A stretch of 30,884 bases of DNA from a virus, in IMG/VR virus record IMGVR_UViG_3300018080_003472, positions 1 to 30,884 of that record, one strand, 5' to 3'. Of this stretch, positions 1 to 5,234 are shown one piece after another. Numbering within the stretch: the first letter of the stretch is position 1; every line of letters begins with the position of its first letter. A program made the position numbers and the translations under genes. Under the pieces are notes generated by a model. It was not told the origin of the DNA. It ran no database searches and saw only the letters and a list, made by a program, of their open reading frames with translations.

Positions 1-226
1 CACGCGCCGCATGACACGCCGCATAATACGCCGCATCCGCCGCACGATACGCCGCACGCGCCGCAGCATCCGCCGCATCCGCCGCAGCATCCGCCGCAGC
101 ATCCGCCGCAGCATCCGCCGCAGCATGCGCCACAGCATGCGCCGCATAATACGCCGCATCCGCCGCATAATACGCCACATCCGCCGCAGCATCCGCCGCA
201 CGCGCCGCAGCATGCGCCGCATGATG
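1..226. repeat. 21-bp-period coding repeats (heptad tail of copy 1)
   Basis: Tandem, imperfect units of about 21 bases are built from cgccgca plus catccgc/taatacg/gcatacg variants. On the minus strand each unit encodes one A-A-[YHD]-[YA]-A-A-[DR] heptad of the protein starting at 607. The array continues past the window start. Because the period is a multiple of three, every frame stays open; the Arg-rich and His/Pro-rich translations in other frames are by-products. Confidence 0.85.
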
Positions 227-607
227 CGCATCATTGCACAATGACTCATCGCCAGTTTGTAGCCACGCTAAAACAACGTCTGGGGGGTCCCAGTACGGCA
301 CAACATCCAATGCGCAAAACCGTGCAAATTCGCGCAGCACCTCCGTTGCGTCGTACATCCACAACACCTCGCGCGTTGTGCCGACTATCTTATCGTCCCC
401 CTCAACAACATCACCGCCTATTTCAACGCGACACACAACGGGCCCAGGAGCGTATCTCAACGCATCCAGCGGGCGCTTGCTTCCATGTAAGCCACGCACA
501 CACAGCTCAGAAGGCCCATCGACCGTGTATGTTTCGCCAGCGATAACTTCGCGGTTATCACCGTAGCCAAGACAACGATCTTCTCTCAAAAAATGCCATG
601 CTTTCAC
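1..607 (-). CDS. DUF7666-like core protein with alanine-rich heptad tail, copy 1 (partial, runs off left edge)
   Basis: The frame is open from a GTG start (605-607) to the window edge, so the C-terminus is missing. A GGAGG ribosome site lies 5 bases before the GTG, and the start overlaps the stop of the TOPRIM gene as GTGA, which implies translational coupling. The first ~125 residues repeat the core of the copy at 1656-2366, with key pieces KAWHFLR, LGYGDNREV, ELCVRGLHGSKRPLDALRYAPG and REVLWMYDATEVLREF. I recognise this as the phage DUF7666-type family; its function is unknown. The core runs straight into a low-complexity helical tail in which an A-A-Y/H-Y/A-A-A-D/R heptad recurs, encoded by 21-bp DNA repeats. 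Base differences from copy 2 are few, so this is a recent duplicate. No catalytic role can be assigned from sequence. Confidence 0.8.
   Translation of the reverse strand, partial: MKAWHFLREDRCLGYGDNREVIAGETYTVDGPSELCVRGLHGSKRPLDALRYAPGPVVCRVEIGGDVVEGDDKIVGTTREVLWMYDATEVLREFARFCALDVVPYWDPPDVVLAWLQTGDESLCNDAHHAAHAAARAADAAADVAYYAADAAYYAAHAVAHAAADAAADAAADAAADAADAAARAAYRAADAAYYAACHAAR
227..606. repeat. Direct repeat, copy 1 (pairs with 1986-2365)
   Basis: About 380 bases match 1986-2365 with ten differences by my alignment, all of them transitions. The repeat covers the core of the DUF7666-like gene. Identity stops abruptly at the start codon (GTG here, ATG in copy 2) and at the junction with the heptad array. 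Both copies have the same orientation and flank the TOPRIM gene. Confidence 0.9.
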
Positions 608-1659
608 TGGGACCTCCTCATCTTGACACAGACAGTGGCCGGCAAACATTTTCTTATTTCCCCGGCATATTTATCCCCCTGCGCGTCGTTGTCTGTTGAT
701 ATTATTACATTTGTTCCTGCAGGCCACTGTATGCCCCTAAGAGCGTTTATGCCACCCTGGTATATACCCAACACCCCAAAAGCCTCGCACAGGCCCGTTC
801 CGGCGCTCCTGCGATCTGACTCTTTCCTACATGCCCACACACTTGCAGATATGTAGTCTGTGAGTCCCTCAACAATAACAACGCCGGCCAAATTGGCCTG
901 CCATTTGCCCCGCAATAAAGCCCTGCCGCGATCATTGGCAAACATGCTGTTTTTACAGCCATATCCCTTGGGCCAGACTGTTTTAGGTTTTTTATCTGAG
1001 TAAATAGCCCTAGCTTGCAATGTCACTAGTTTGCCCGTTGCGTCATATGCTGGCGCCACAAGGCCATAGGCCTTCAGCCACGGCGCCGGAAACCAGCTAG
1101 GTGCAACAAAATGTCGATATTTGTGACTATCTGATGGGGTTTTTGTCCCAATTTGGGTATTGTTGGGCACAATATTGTTACCGCCGGTCATGATATTGTT
1201 GCCGCTGGGCAATGCGCGAGCAATGTCCGGAGATATCCGCGACACGTCAAATTTTCGAGATCTCAGATATTTGATAGTGTCTAAATATATCTTATCACTG
1301 TGTTTTTCATTAAGTGGCCTGCAACTGTCCCAAAATGTGGCTATTTCATCAGCTGGCGGAAAATGGCACTGTGGATCCACAGATGGCTGGCCGTCATAAT
1401 TGGGGTTTGACTTACCTTGTCCCAGAGATCTAGAAACAATGTAATTCAATTCCCTTTCTGAAAATGTTTTATCTATGAGATGGGCTGCAGCTGCACAAAT
1501 TTCATCAGCTGTTTTTTTTTCTGATAGTCTGCTGGCGCCAATAAGACGCCCAAGGCCATAGGCTATTTTGTTTATTGTGTCACTGCGCTGACCCTTGCAG
1601 GCTTGCGATATTGCATCAATGCCATTTTGCATAGCTCGTTCAGCGTATATGTCATTCAT
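604..1659 (-). CDS. TOPRIM-domain primase-like protein
   Basis: A 351-residue product. The ATG at 1659 is chosen because it overlaps the stop of the upstream gene as ATGA; a longer frame would run into the upstream repeats. Residues ~15-85 resemble the helical segment seen in phage primase/helicase proteins (GQRSDTINKIAYGLGRLIGA, then ERELNYIVSRSLGQGK). Residues ~180-240 resemble a primase-associated segment (APAYDATGKLVTLQARAIY). The C-terminal TOPRIM fold has the conserved Glu in VVIVEGLTDY (E264) and the D-x-D pair in IISTDNDAQG (D323, D325) that bind catalytic metal. No zinc finger or helicase Walker motif is present, so it is either a stripped-down primase or another TOPRIM nucleotidyl-transfer enzyme. 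It is coupled at both ends to the two DUF7666-like genes. Confidence 0.8.
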   Translation of the reverse strand: MNDIYAERAMQNGIDAISQACKGQRSDTINKIAYGLGRLIGASRLSEKKTADEICAAAAHLIDKTFSERELNYIVSRSLGQGKSNPNYDGQPSVDPQCHFPPADEIATFWDSCRPLNEKHSDKIYLDTIKYLRSRKFDVSRISPDIARALPSGNNIMTGGNNIVPNNTQIGTKTPSDSHKYRHFVAPSWFPAPWLKAYGLVAPAYDATGKLVTLQARAIYSDKKPKTVWPKGYGCKNSMFANDRGRALLRGKWQANLAGVVIVEGLTDYISASVWACRKESDRRSAGTGLCEAFGVLGIYQGGINALRGIQWPAGTNVIISTDNDAQGDKYAGEIRKCLPATVCVKMRRSQ

Positions 1660-2366
1660 TTTGGCCTGCCTTCCATCAACATCTTGCTCAGCCGCGTGTT
1701 TTGCGCCACATCCGTCGCACAATACGCCATATCTGCCGCACGCGGCGTATAATACGCCGCGTGCGCCGTACAATACGCAGCACGCGCCGCAGCATACGCA
1801 GCACGCGCCGCACGATACGCCGCACGCGCCGCATCCGCCCCACGATACGCCGCACGCGCCGCATAATACGCCGCACGCGCCGCATAATACGCCGCATCCG
1901 CCGCAGCATACGCCGCATCCGCCGCAGCATACGCCGCACGCGCCGCATAATACGCCGCATCCGCCGCAGCATACGCCGCACTATACGCATCATTGCACAA
2001 TGACTCATCGCCAGTTTGTAGCCACGCTAAAACAACGTCTGGGGGGTCCCAGTACGGCACAACATCTAATGCGCAAAACCGTACAAATTCGCGCAGCACC
2101 TCCGTTGCGTCGTACATCCACAACACCTCGCGCGTTGTGCCGGCCATCTTATCGTCCCCCTCAACAACATCACCGCCTATTTCAACGCGACACACAACGG
2201 GCCCGGGGGCATATTTCAACGCATCCAGCGGGCGCTTGCTTCCATGTAAGCCACGCACACACAGCTCAGAAGGCCCATCGACCGTGTATGTTTCGCCAGC
2301 GATAACTTCGCGGTTATCGCCGTAGCCAAGACAACGATCTTTTCTCAAAAAATGCCATGCTTTCAT
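1656..2366 (-). CDS. DUF7666-like core protein with alanine-rich heptad tail, copy 2
   Basis: A 236-residue product. The ATG at 2366 is preceded by GGAGG with an 8-base spacer and overlaps the nuclease stop as ATGA. Residues 1-125 are the core: KAWHFLRKD, LGYGDNREV, GETYTVDGP, LCVRGLHGSKRPLDALKYAPG, CRVEIGGDVVEGDDK, TTREVLWMYDATEVLREF. Residues ~126-218 form an alanine-rich array with Tyr and Asp/Arg recurring every seven residues, which should be strongly helical. The tail ends in a basic, non-repetitive NTRLSKMLMEGRPK-type end. From memory this architecture matches the uncharacterised DUF7666 phage family, whose members often carry Ala-rich repeat tails. Biochemical function is unknown. Membership in an operon with a nuclease and a primase-like protein suggests an early DNA-metabolism or host-takeover role, but that is inference. 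Confidence 0.82.
   Translation of the reverse strand: MKAWHFLRKDRCLGYGDNREVIAGETYTVDGPSELCVRGLHGSKRPLDALKYAPGPVVCRVEIGGDVVEGDDKMAGTTREVLWMYDATEVLREFVRFCALDVVPYWDPPDVVLAWLQTGDESLCNDAYSAAYAAADAAYYAARAAYAAADAAYAAADAAYYAARAAYYAARAAYRGADAARAAYRAARAAYAAARAAYCTAHAAYYTPRAADMAYCATDVAQNTRLSKMLMEGRPK
1690..1985. repeat. 21-bp-period coding repeats (heptad tail of copy 2)
   Basis: Imperfect tandem units of about 21 bases (cgccgca followed by taatacg, cgatacg, gcatacg or catccgc) encode the Ala-rich heptads on the minus strand. The order of units differs from that in the array at 1-226, so the tails have diverged or been reshuffled while the neighbouring core stayed 97 percent identical. Confidence 0.85.
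1986..2365. repeat. Direct repeat, copy 2 (pairs with 227-606)
   Basis: Second copy of the ~380-base core duplication, in the same orientation and offset by 1759 bases from the first. Homologous recombination between the two would delete or amplify the intervening TOPRIM gene together with one heptad tail. Confidence 0.9.
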
Positions 2367-3529
2367 TTCAATTTCCTCCATCCCCATCGTGCAGCCATTT
2401 GCTTTTTTTCAAGCAAGCCCATCTCTCTGATGCCATCAAAAAAGGCCCTTCTGTCAGCCGGCTTTTTCTTGTGCTTTTTTAATGCTGTTTCTATGGCGCC
2501 TTTTGTTGTTTTGGCTGCATTCATTGCAGTTTCAACATCTGTTTCAAAAGCCAGGCTGTTTAGCACTGCTGTGTGATCTCGTATTTCATCCCTTGAAGAT
2601 GGTCTGCCCTTCCATTCGAGGCCTGCTTTCACATCAACAATGGGGCCATTTTCTAACACCCATCTCTTTGCAGCATCCTTGGCTTCATTGAGACGTTGTT
2701 CGAGTGCTGGTAGTGCCACAAGGAATTTGAATACATCTTTTTGGGCAAGAAATTCTCCACCCACATATGGCGCCATAACATGGACTTCAATGTCCTTGTA
2801 TTTTTGTTTGAAGTCATTGCAGTGAGATCTTGCTAAGCACATTGAACAATGTGCGCCAACATTGAATTTTTCTCTATTGTCCCAGATGAAAAGCAATTTT
2901 TCAGCCAGCATGTCAGCCATTTTTGCCAGCTGTTTTGCATCAACAACAACAGCATCCATATCCATTTTTGCCGGATAGACTTTGGCCACTGTGACAGCAT
3001 CAAAATGTTTCAGCTGTTTTGTGATAGTTACAGCATAGGCTATCATTTGCAGGTCATTTGCTGTTTTTTCCCATTGGCTTGGATCTGTGTAAAATTTGTA
3101 ATCAATAACATTGATATGCCCTGGGTTTTCGTGGCCATACCAATAAAGATCTATGTGGCCTGTTAATAAAATATCTGCAACGCTGCATTCTACTGGCACT
3201 TCAACGCCAAAATGATCGCCAGGCAGTGGCGCCACATCTGTTTTTTCAAACCAGGCCCATGCCTCGCGCAGTGTCAGCGCAAAGTCTTCTGTTGCGTCGC
3301 TTTCAGATAAAAACACATCGCCATCGCCACCCATCATCATTATTTCAAGATATTCATGGCCAAGTGTGCCCAGGTTTGTTGCTGACGTGCCCAGATCTAC
3401 ATTTTGCATGTTTAGCGCGTCTTGCAAGAAAACGCGCCCAGGGCATATAGTACCATTGTTGATACTGCTGGCCCTAATTGTGGGTTTGTAATTGGGATCA
3501 ATGTCCCAGGGGAATGGTTTTATTTCCAT
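2363..3529 (-). CDS. PD-(D/E)XK nuclease with Fe-S cysteine cluster (Cas4/AddB-like, DUF2800-type)
   Basis: A 388-residue product. The ATG at 3529 (MEIKPFPW) is chosen because it sits 7 bases after AAAGGTGG; a TTG two codons upstream is the alternative. Nuclease residues visible: LGHEYLE (H58), the LTGHIDLYW motif (D127), NVIDYKF (D143 and K145) and QMIAYA (Q161). Cysteines C29 (ICPGR) and C228, C231, C237 (CSMCLARSHC) have the split one-plus-three spacing of Cas4/AddB-type 4Fe-4S nucleases. The basic C-terminal third may be family-specific. The overall layout resembles the phage DUF2800 group. The likely role is end-processing exonuclease in phage recombination or replication. The gene overlaps its upstream neighbour by 10 bases and the downstream DUF7666-like gene by ATGA. 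Confidence 0.85.
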   Translation of the reverse strand: MEIKPFPWDIDPNYKPTIRASSINNGTICPGRVFLQDALNMQNVDLGTSATNLGTLGHEYLEIMMMGGDGDVFLSESDATEDFALTLREAWAWFEKTDVAPLPGDHFGVEVPVECSVADILLTGHIDLYWYGHENPGHINVIDYKFYTDPSQWEKTANDLQMIAYAVTITKQLKHFDAVTVAKVYPAKMDMDAVVVDAKQLAKMADMLAEKLLFIWDNREKFNVGAHCSMCLARSHCNDFKQKYKDIEVHVMAPYVGGEFLAQKDVFKFLVALPALEQRLNEAKDAAKRWVLENGPIVDVKAGLEWKGRPSSRDEIRDHTAVLNSLAFETDVETAMNAAKTTKGAIETALKKHKKKPADRRAFFDGIREMGLLEKKQMAARWGWRKLK

Positions 3530-4359
3530 GGCCAATCCACCTTTCTAAAAAAACCACCTCTGATCCTTGCTTTTTCCCCATCACAGTCAAGCAGGTCTTC
3601 CCTTTTAAACCTTGCTTCTATCAGCACGTCTGTTGGGTGATGTTTAAAATATGTGAACGCGTTGGCGGCAGATGTAACGTGAATTCCCGGACAGCACGTT
3701 CCACAGCCGGCTGGACACGCATCCGGATCGTACCATTCACCAATGGGCTGTTCAAACCGGCTATTCCATTTTCCTGTTAAATTGTCCCGGACGGCCCGAT
3801 ATGCTTTTGCTTCGCCATCCGCATCAAAGAATATCCCAATAAAACTTGCATGAAACAAAACGCGATCTCTGATGTTTTTGTCACACCAATCGCCACCATG
3901 CCAAATGCCACCACGCCAAACGCCACTATGCCAATCGCCACCACACCAATCGCCACCACGCCAAACGCCACTATGCCAATCGCCACCACACCAATCGCCA
4001 CCACGCCAAACGCCATCACGCCAAACGCCATCACGCCAAACGCCATCATGCCAAACGCCACCACGCCAATCGCCACCACGCCAAACGCCATCATGCCAAA
4101 TGCCATCACGCCAAACGCCACTATGCCAATCGCCACCACACCAAACGCCACCACGCCAAATGCCACCACGCCAAACGCCACTATGCCAATCGCCACCACG
4201 CCAATCGCCACCATGCCAAATGCCACCACGCCAAACGCCATCACGCCAAACGCCATCATGCCAAATAACGCAGCTACCATCCATTTCAACATTTTCATTT
4301 TTCACCGTGGCATTCAATAGCCACTGCGGAGCACGCGCCAGCTCTGAAATTCTCGCCAT
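3520..4359 (-). CDS. W-x-x-G pentapeptide-repeat protein with C-terminal DUF7666-like core
   Basis: A 279-residue product. The ATG at 4359 follows a strong GGAGG with a 5-base spacer. Residues 1-30 form a short lead-in (NATVKNENVEMDG). Residues 31-160 are 26 uninterrupted five-residue units of the form G-[VID]-W-[RHC]-[DGS], predicted to make a narrow beta-helix related to pentapeptide-repeat folds. Residues ~170-279 form a globular domain with AYRAVRDNLTG, PIGEWYDP, a Cys-rich CPAGCGTCCPG, GIHVTSAANAFTYF, VLIEARFKREDLLDCDGEKAR and GGFF. The order of these pieces parallels the core of the DUF7666-like proteins downstream (aromatic-R start, IGE, C..G(L/I)H, A..Y/F, V..E, D..EK.R). This is the first gene of the left operon. 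Similar W/F-x-x-G arrays occur in other phage proteins; I know of no demonstrated function. Confidence 0.8.
   Translation of the reverse strand: MARISELARAPQWLLNATVKNENVEMDGSCVIWHDGVWRDGVWRGGIWHGGDWRGGDWHSGVWRGGIWRGGVWCGGDWHSGVWRDGIWHDGVWRGGDWRGGVWHDGVWRDGVWRDGVWRGGDWCGGDWHSGVWRGGDWCGGDWHSGVWRGGIWHGGDWCDKNIRDRVLFHASFIGIFFDADGEAKAYRAVRDNLTGKWNSRFEQPIGEWYDPDACPAGCGTCCPGIHVTSAANAFTYFKHHPTDVLIEARFKREDLLDCDGEKARIRGGFFRKVDWPWK
3880..4269. repeat. 15-bp tandem repeat array, 26 units
   Basis: Twenty-six in-phase 15-base units (on the plus strand cgccaAACGCCAcca and close variants such as cgccaATCGCCActa) encode the W-x-x-G pentapeptides on the minus strand. Units differ mainly at a few positions, giving V/I/D before Trp and R/H/C after it. 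Since 15 is a multiple of three, long open frames exist in several frames through the array; I treat these as by-products. Confidence 0.9.
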
Positions 4360-4394
4360 GTTTTCCTCCGAATACTGTCAGATGTTGACAGCAT
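4314..4394 (-). CDS. Possible 26-codon leader ORF overlapping the start of the repeat-protein gene
   Basis: An ATG at 4394 has GGAGG 4 bases upstream and opens a 26-codon frame (MLSTSDSIRRKTW...). It passes through the ribosome site and start of the 279-residue gene in another frame and stops at 4314. It could be a translation-attenuating leader peptide, or the GGAGG-ATG could be chance in a purine-rich leader. It has no recognisable homology and conservation is unknown. Confidence 0.25.
   Translation of the reverse strand: MLSTSDSIRRKTWREFQSWRVLRSGY
4375..4391. promoter_or_regulatory. Operator-like dyad CTGTCA-N5-TGACAG
   Basis: Perfect 6-base arms with a 5-base spacer lie 16-32 bases upstream of the ATG at 4359, in the leader of the left operon. 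The right arm contains TTGACA on the plus strand. The geometry (hexamer arms, N5) matches that of the other dyad at 4583-4601 although the sequence differs. It is consistent with a repressor site; the binding protein is not identified. Confidence 0.4.
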
Positions 4395-4414
4395 ATGTCC
4401 TCCAAATTACCTCC

Positions 4415-4434
4415 GTTGGGCCGGCCAGCCCAAC
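4415..4434. promoter_or_regulatory. GC-rich hairpin between divergent operons
   Basis: GTTGGGC and GCCCAAC form a perfect 7-bp stem around a 6-base loop (cggcca). No T-tract follows on either strand, so it is not a typical intrinsic terminator. On the minus strand it is immediately followed by two GGAGG motifs leading into the left operon, so an RNA hairpin affecting translation or attenuation is possible. Confidence 0.35.
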
Positions 4435-4582
4435 ACACTGAAATCGGAGGACTTTTTGGCATGGGGACCAAAATCTCAGCATGTTGGGCTTTAGGCATTG
4501 CCTACCGGCAAAACCCATATCTCACAGACATGAAAAAAATACTAGAAAAAATTCCCCCTAATTGTGGTTTGGGGGTTGTTGA

Positions 4583-4601
4583 TGTAACCAATTCGGTTAC
4601 A
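4583..4601. promoter_or_regulatory. Operator-like dyad TGTAACC-N5-GGTTACA
   Basis: Perfect 7-base arms surround a 5-base spacer (aattc). The site ends four bases before the GAGG ribosome site of the plus-strand gene at 4615, where a bound protein would block transcription or translation initiation. The RHH protein encoded as the second gene of this unit is the obvious candidate ligand (autoregulation), by inference only. Confidence 0.5.
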
Positions 4602-4614
4602 ATTGAGGTAGGGG

Positions 4615-4848
4615 GTGTTGGCAATAATGGGACCATTCACAAAAGAAAACACAAGTGGGTTTTCTCAGCAGGAAATTAGCCAGTTAAACCGAAAATTTGT
4701 ACGGTTTTGCATTCGTCACAAGAAAGATCCCAATTTTATCACAAGATGTTTGGCAGGAGGGCCATTGCGCAGACTTGACAGTGCCAAGAAATTCGCAATG
4801 GAAATGGCCTGGTTTGAATTTGTTGGAGAGAAAAAGGGGTTAAAATGA
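4615..4848 (+). CDS. Small uncharacterised protein (77 aa), first gene of plus-strand pair
   Basis: A GTG start at 4615 is chosen because GAGG (4605-4608) lies 6 bases before it; ATG at 4627 (MGPFTKEN) is the alternative. The product is basic and mostly helical (SQQEISQLNRKFVRFCIRHKKDPNFITRCL, then LDSAKKFAMEMAWFEF) with no signal peptide or membrane segment. The stop overlaps the next start as ATGA, so the two genes are translationally coupled. I do not recognise the family. Being divergent from the replication-type operon and paired with an RHH protein, it could be an early regulator or an accessory pair (an antitoxin-like layout is conceivable), but nothing in the sequence proves this. Confidence 0.65.
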   Translation: MLAIMGPFTKENTSGFSQQEISQLNRKFVRFCIRHKKDPNFITRCLAGGPLRRLDSAKKFAMEMAWFEFVGEKKGLK

Positions 4849-5048
4849 AAAAGCGTTTTAGTATTGATCTGCCAAATTCAACTTTGGCATTGCTGGAAGA
4901 ATGGATCCGTCAAGCCGAAAACGAGACCGGGCTGGCGTTTTCAAAAAATGCAGCTGTCGGCTACATAGTGCGCCGATGGCTGATAGGGCAACAAGTACCA
5001 GACGCAGGCCAAATTGGCCCATCATGGGACCAGCTCAAAAAGGCTTGA
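4845..5048 (+). CDS. Ribbon-helix-helix (RHH) DNA-binding protein
   Basis: A 67-residue product. The ATG at 4845 follows AAAAAGGGG and overlaps the upstream stop (ATGA). The N-terminus reads as an RHH unit: a short basic beta strand (KKRFSIDLP), helix A (NSTLALLEEWIRQAEN) and, after a turn, helix B (SKNAAVGYIVRRWLIGQQ). The polar residues of the strand would enter the DNA major groove in a dimer, as in Arc/MetJ/CopG-type regulators. The last ~15 residues are a short tail. It probably binds a dyad such as 4583-4601 and controls the divergent region; target and sign of control are inferred. Confidence 0.65.
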   Translation: MKKRFSIDLPNSTLALLEEWIRQAENETGLAFSKNAAVGYIVRRWLIGQQVPDAGQIGPSWDQLKKA

Positions 5049-5056
5049 CGCAGATC

Positions 5057-5081
5057 TTTGCGCGTGATACCCACACGCAAA
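5057..5081 (+). other. Hairpin after the RHH gene
   Basis: TTTGCGCGTG and CACACGCAAA form a 10-bp stem with one mismatch around a 5-base loop, starting 9 bases after the stop of the RHH gene. No T-run follows, so it is a weak terminator or 3'-end stabilising structure at best. Confidence 0.3.
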
Positions 5082-5129
5082 CAACCACGCTGGCTCACAG
5101 AGGGGGCATTTTGTGTTGGTTGTTAGCCG

Positions 5130-5185
5130 GCCACCGCCCGCAATGTTAACCTGGGACGGGGATGCAAGAAAGGGCGGTGGCTTTT
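5130..5185 (+). terminator. Putative terminator of the plus-strand pair
   Basis: GCCACCGCCC (5130-5139) pairs perfectly with GGGCGGTGGC (5172-5181) and is followed by TTTTA on the plus strand. The stem is strong but the 32-base loop is long for an intrinsic terminator. No T-run follows on the minus strand, so it would act on plus-strand transcripts only. Confidence 0.45.
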
Positions 5186-5191
5186 ACTCGG

Positions 5192-5225
5192 TTGGCCTGT
5201 TTCACTGTACAATGAAACCAGCCAA
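5192..5225. other. 34-bp near-perfect palindrome at a convergent junction
   Basis: Centred between 5208 and 5209, 14 of 17 base pairs are complementary. The outer arms are TTGGC/GCCAA and the inner core is GTTTCACTGTACAATGAAAC, with one mismatched pair in the core. It ends 10 bases from the stop of the minus-strand metalloprotease gene. It could be a bidirectional 3' hairpin, a protein-binding dyad or a recombination-type site; no T-run supports simple termination. Confidence 0.5.
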
Positions 5226-5234
5226 TGGCTACAT

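Larger units (their letters stand above)
4360..4614. promoter_or_regulatory. Divergent control region
   Basis: This 255-base gap separates the minus-strand left operon (start 4359) from the plus-strand pair (start 4615), so it must hold promoters in both directions. It contains two dyads (4375-4391, 4583-4601), a GC hairpin (4415-4434) and several GGAGG motifs. I could not assign a convincing -35/-10 pair: TTGACA at 4385-4390 lacks a good -10 on the plus strand. A 72-codon plus frame from ATG 4461 with GGAGG 10 bases upstream also crosses it, but I judge it weak. Confidence 0.5.

Noticed and set aside
11-244. Arg-rich plus-strand frame (IRR/RRS repeats), and the similar one at 1701-2003
   Set aside because: It is the complement of the 21-bp repeats that encode Ala-rich heptads on the minus strand, where the flanking core domain, ribosome site and coupling show the real gene.
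3777-4298. Minus-strand frame with hydrophobic V-A-F-G repeats and a signal-like start
   Set aside because: Lies wholly inside the 15-bp array in another frame. The W-x-x-G frame has a perfect GGAGG site, a globular C-terminal domain and coupling to the next gene. Kept only as a curiosity in the findings.
3850-4441. Plus-strand frames with T-P-N-A and R-Q-T-P repeats through the 15-bp array
   Set aside because: Periodic by-products with no ribosome site, facing the operon direction.
4295-4498. Minus-strand 67-codon frame upstream of and overlapping the repeat-protein start
   Set aside because: Start and ribosome site nearly touch (GGTAGG-CA-ATG), its composition is unlike the neighbouring genes, and it crosses the strong GGAGG-ATG at 4359.
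4461-4679. Plus-strand 72-codon frame from ATG 4461 with GGAGG upstream
   Set aside because: The spacer is 10 bases, the product has no recognisable character, and it overlaps the better-supported gene at 4615 and the 4583-4601 dyad. Not called as a gene.
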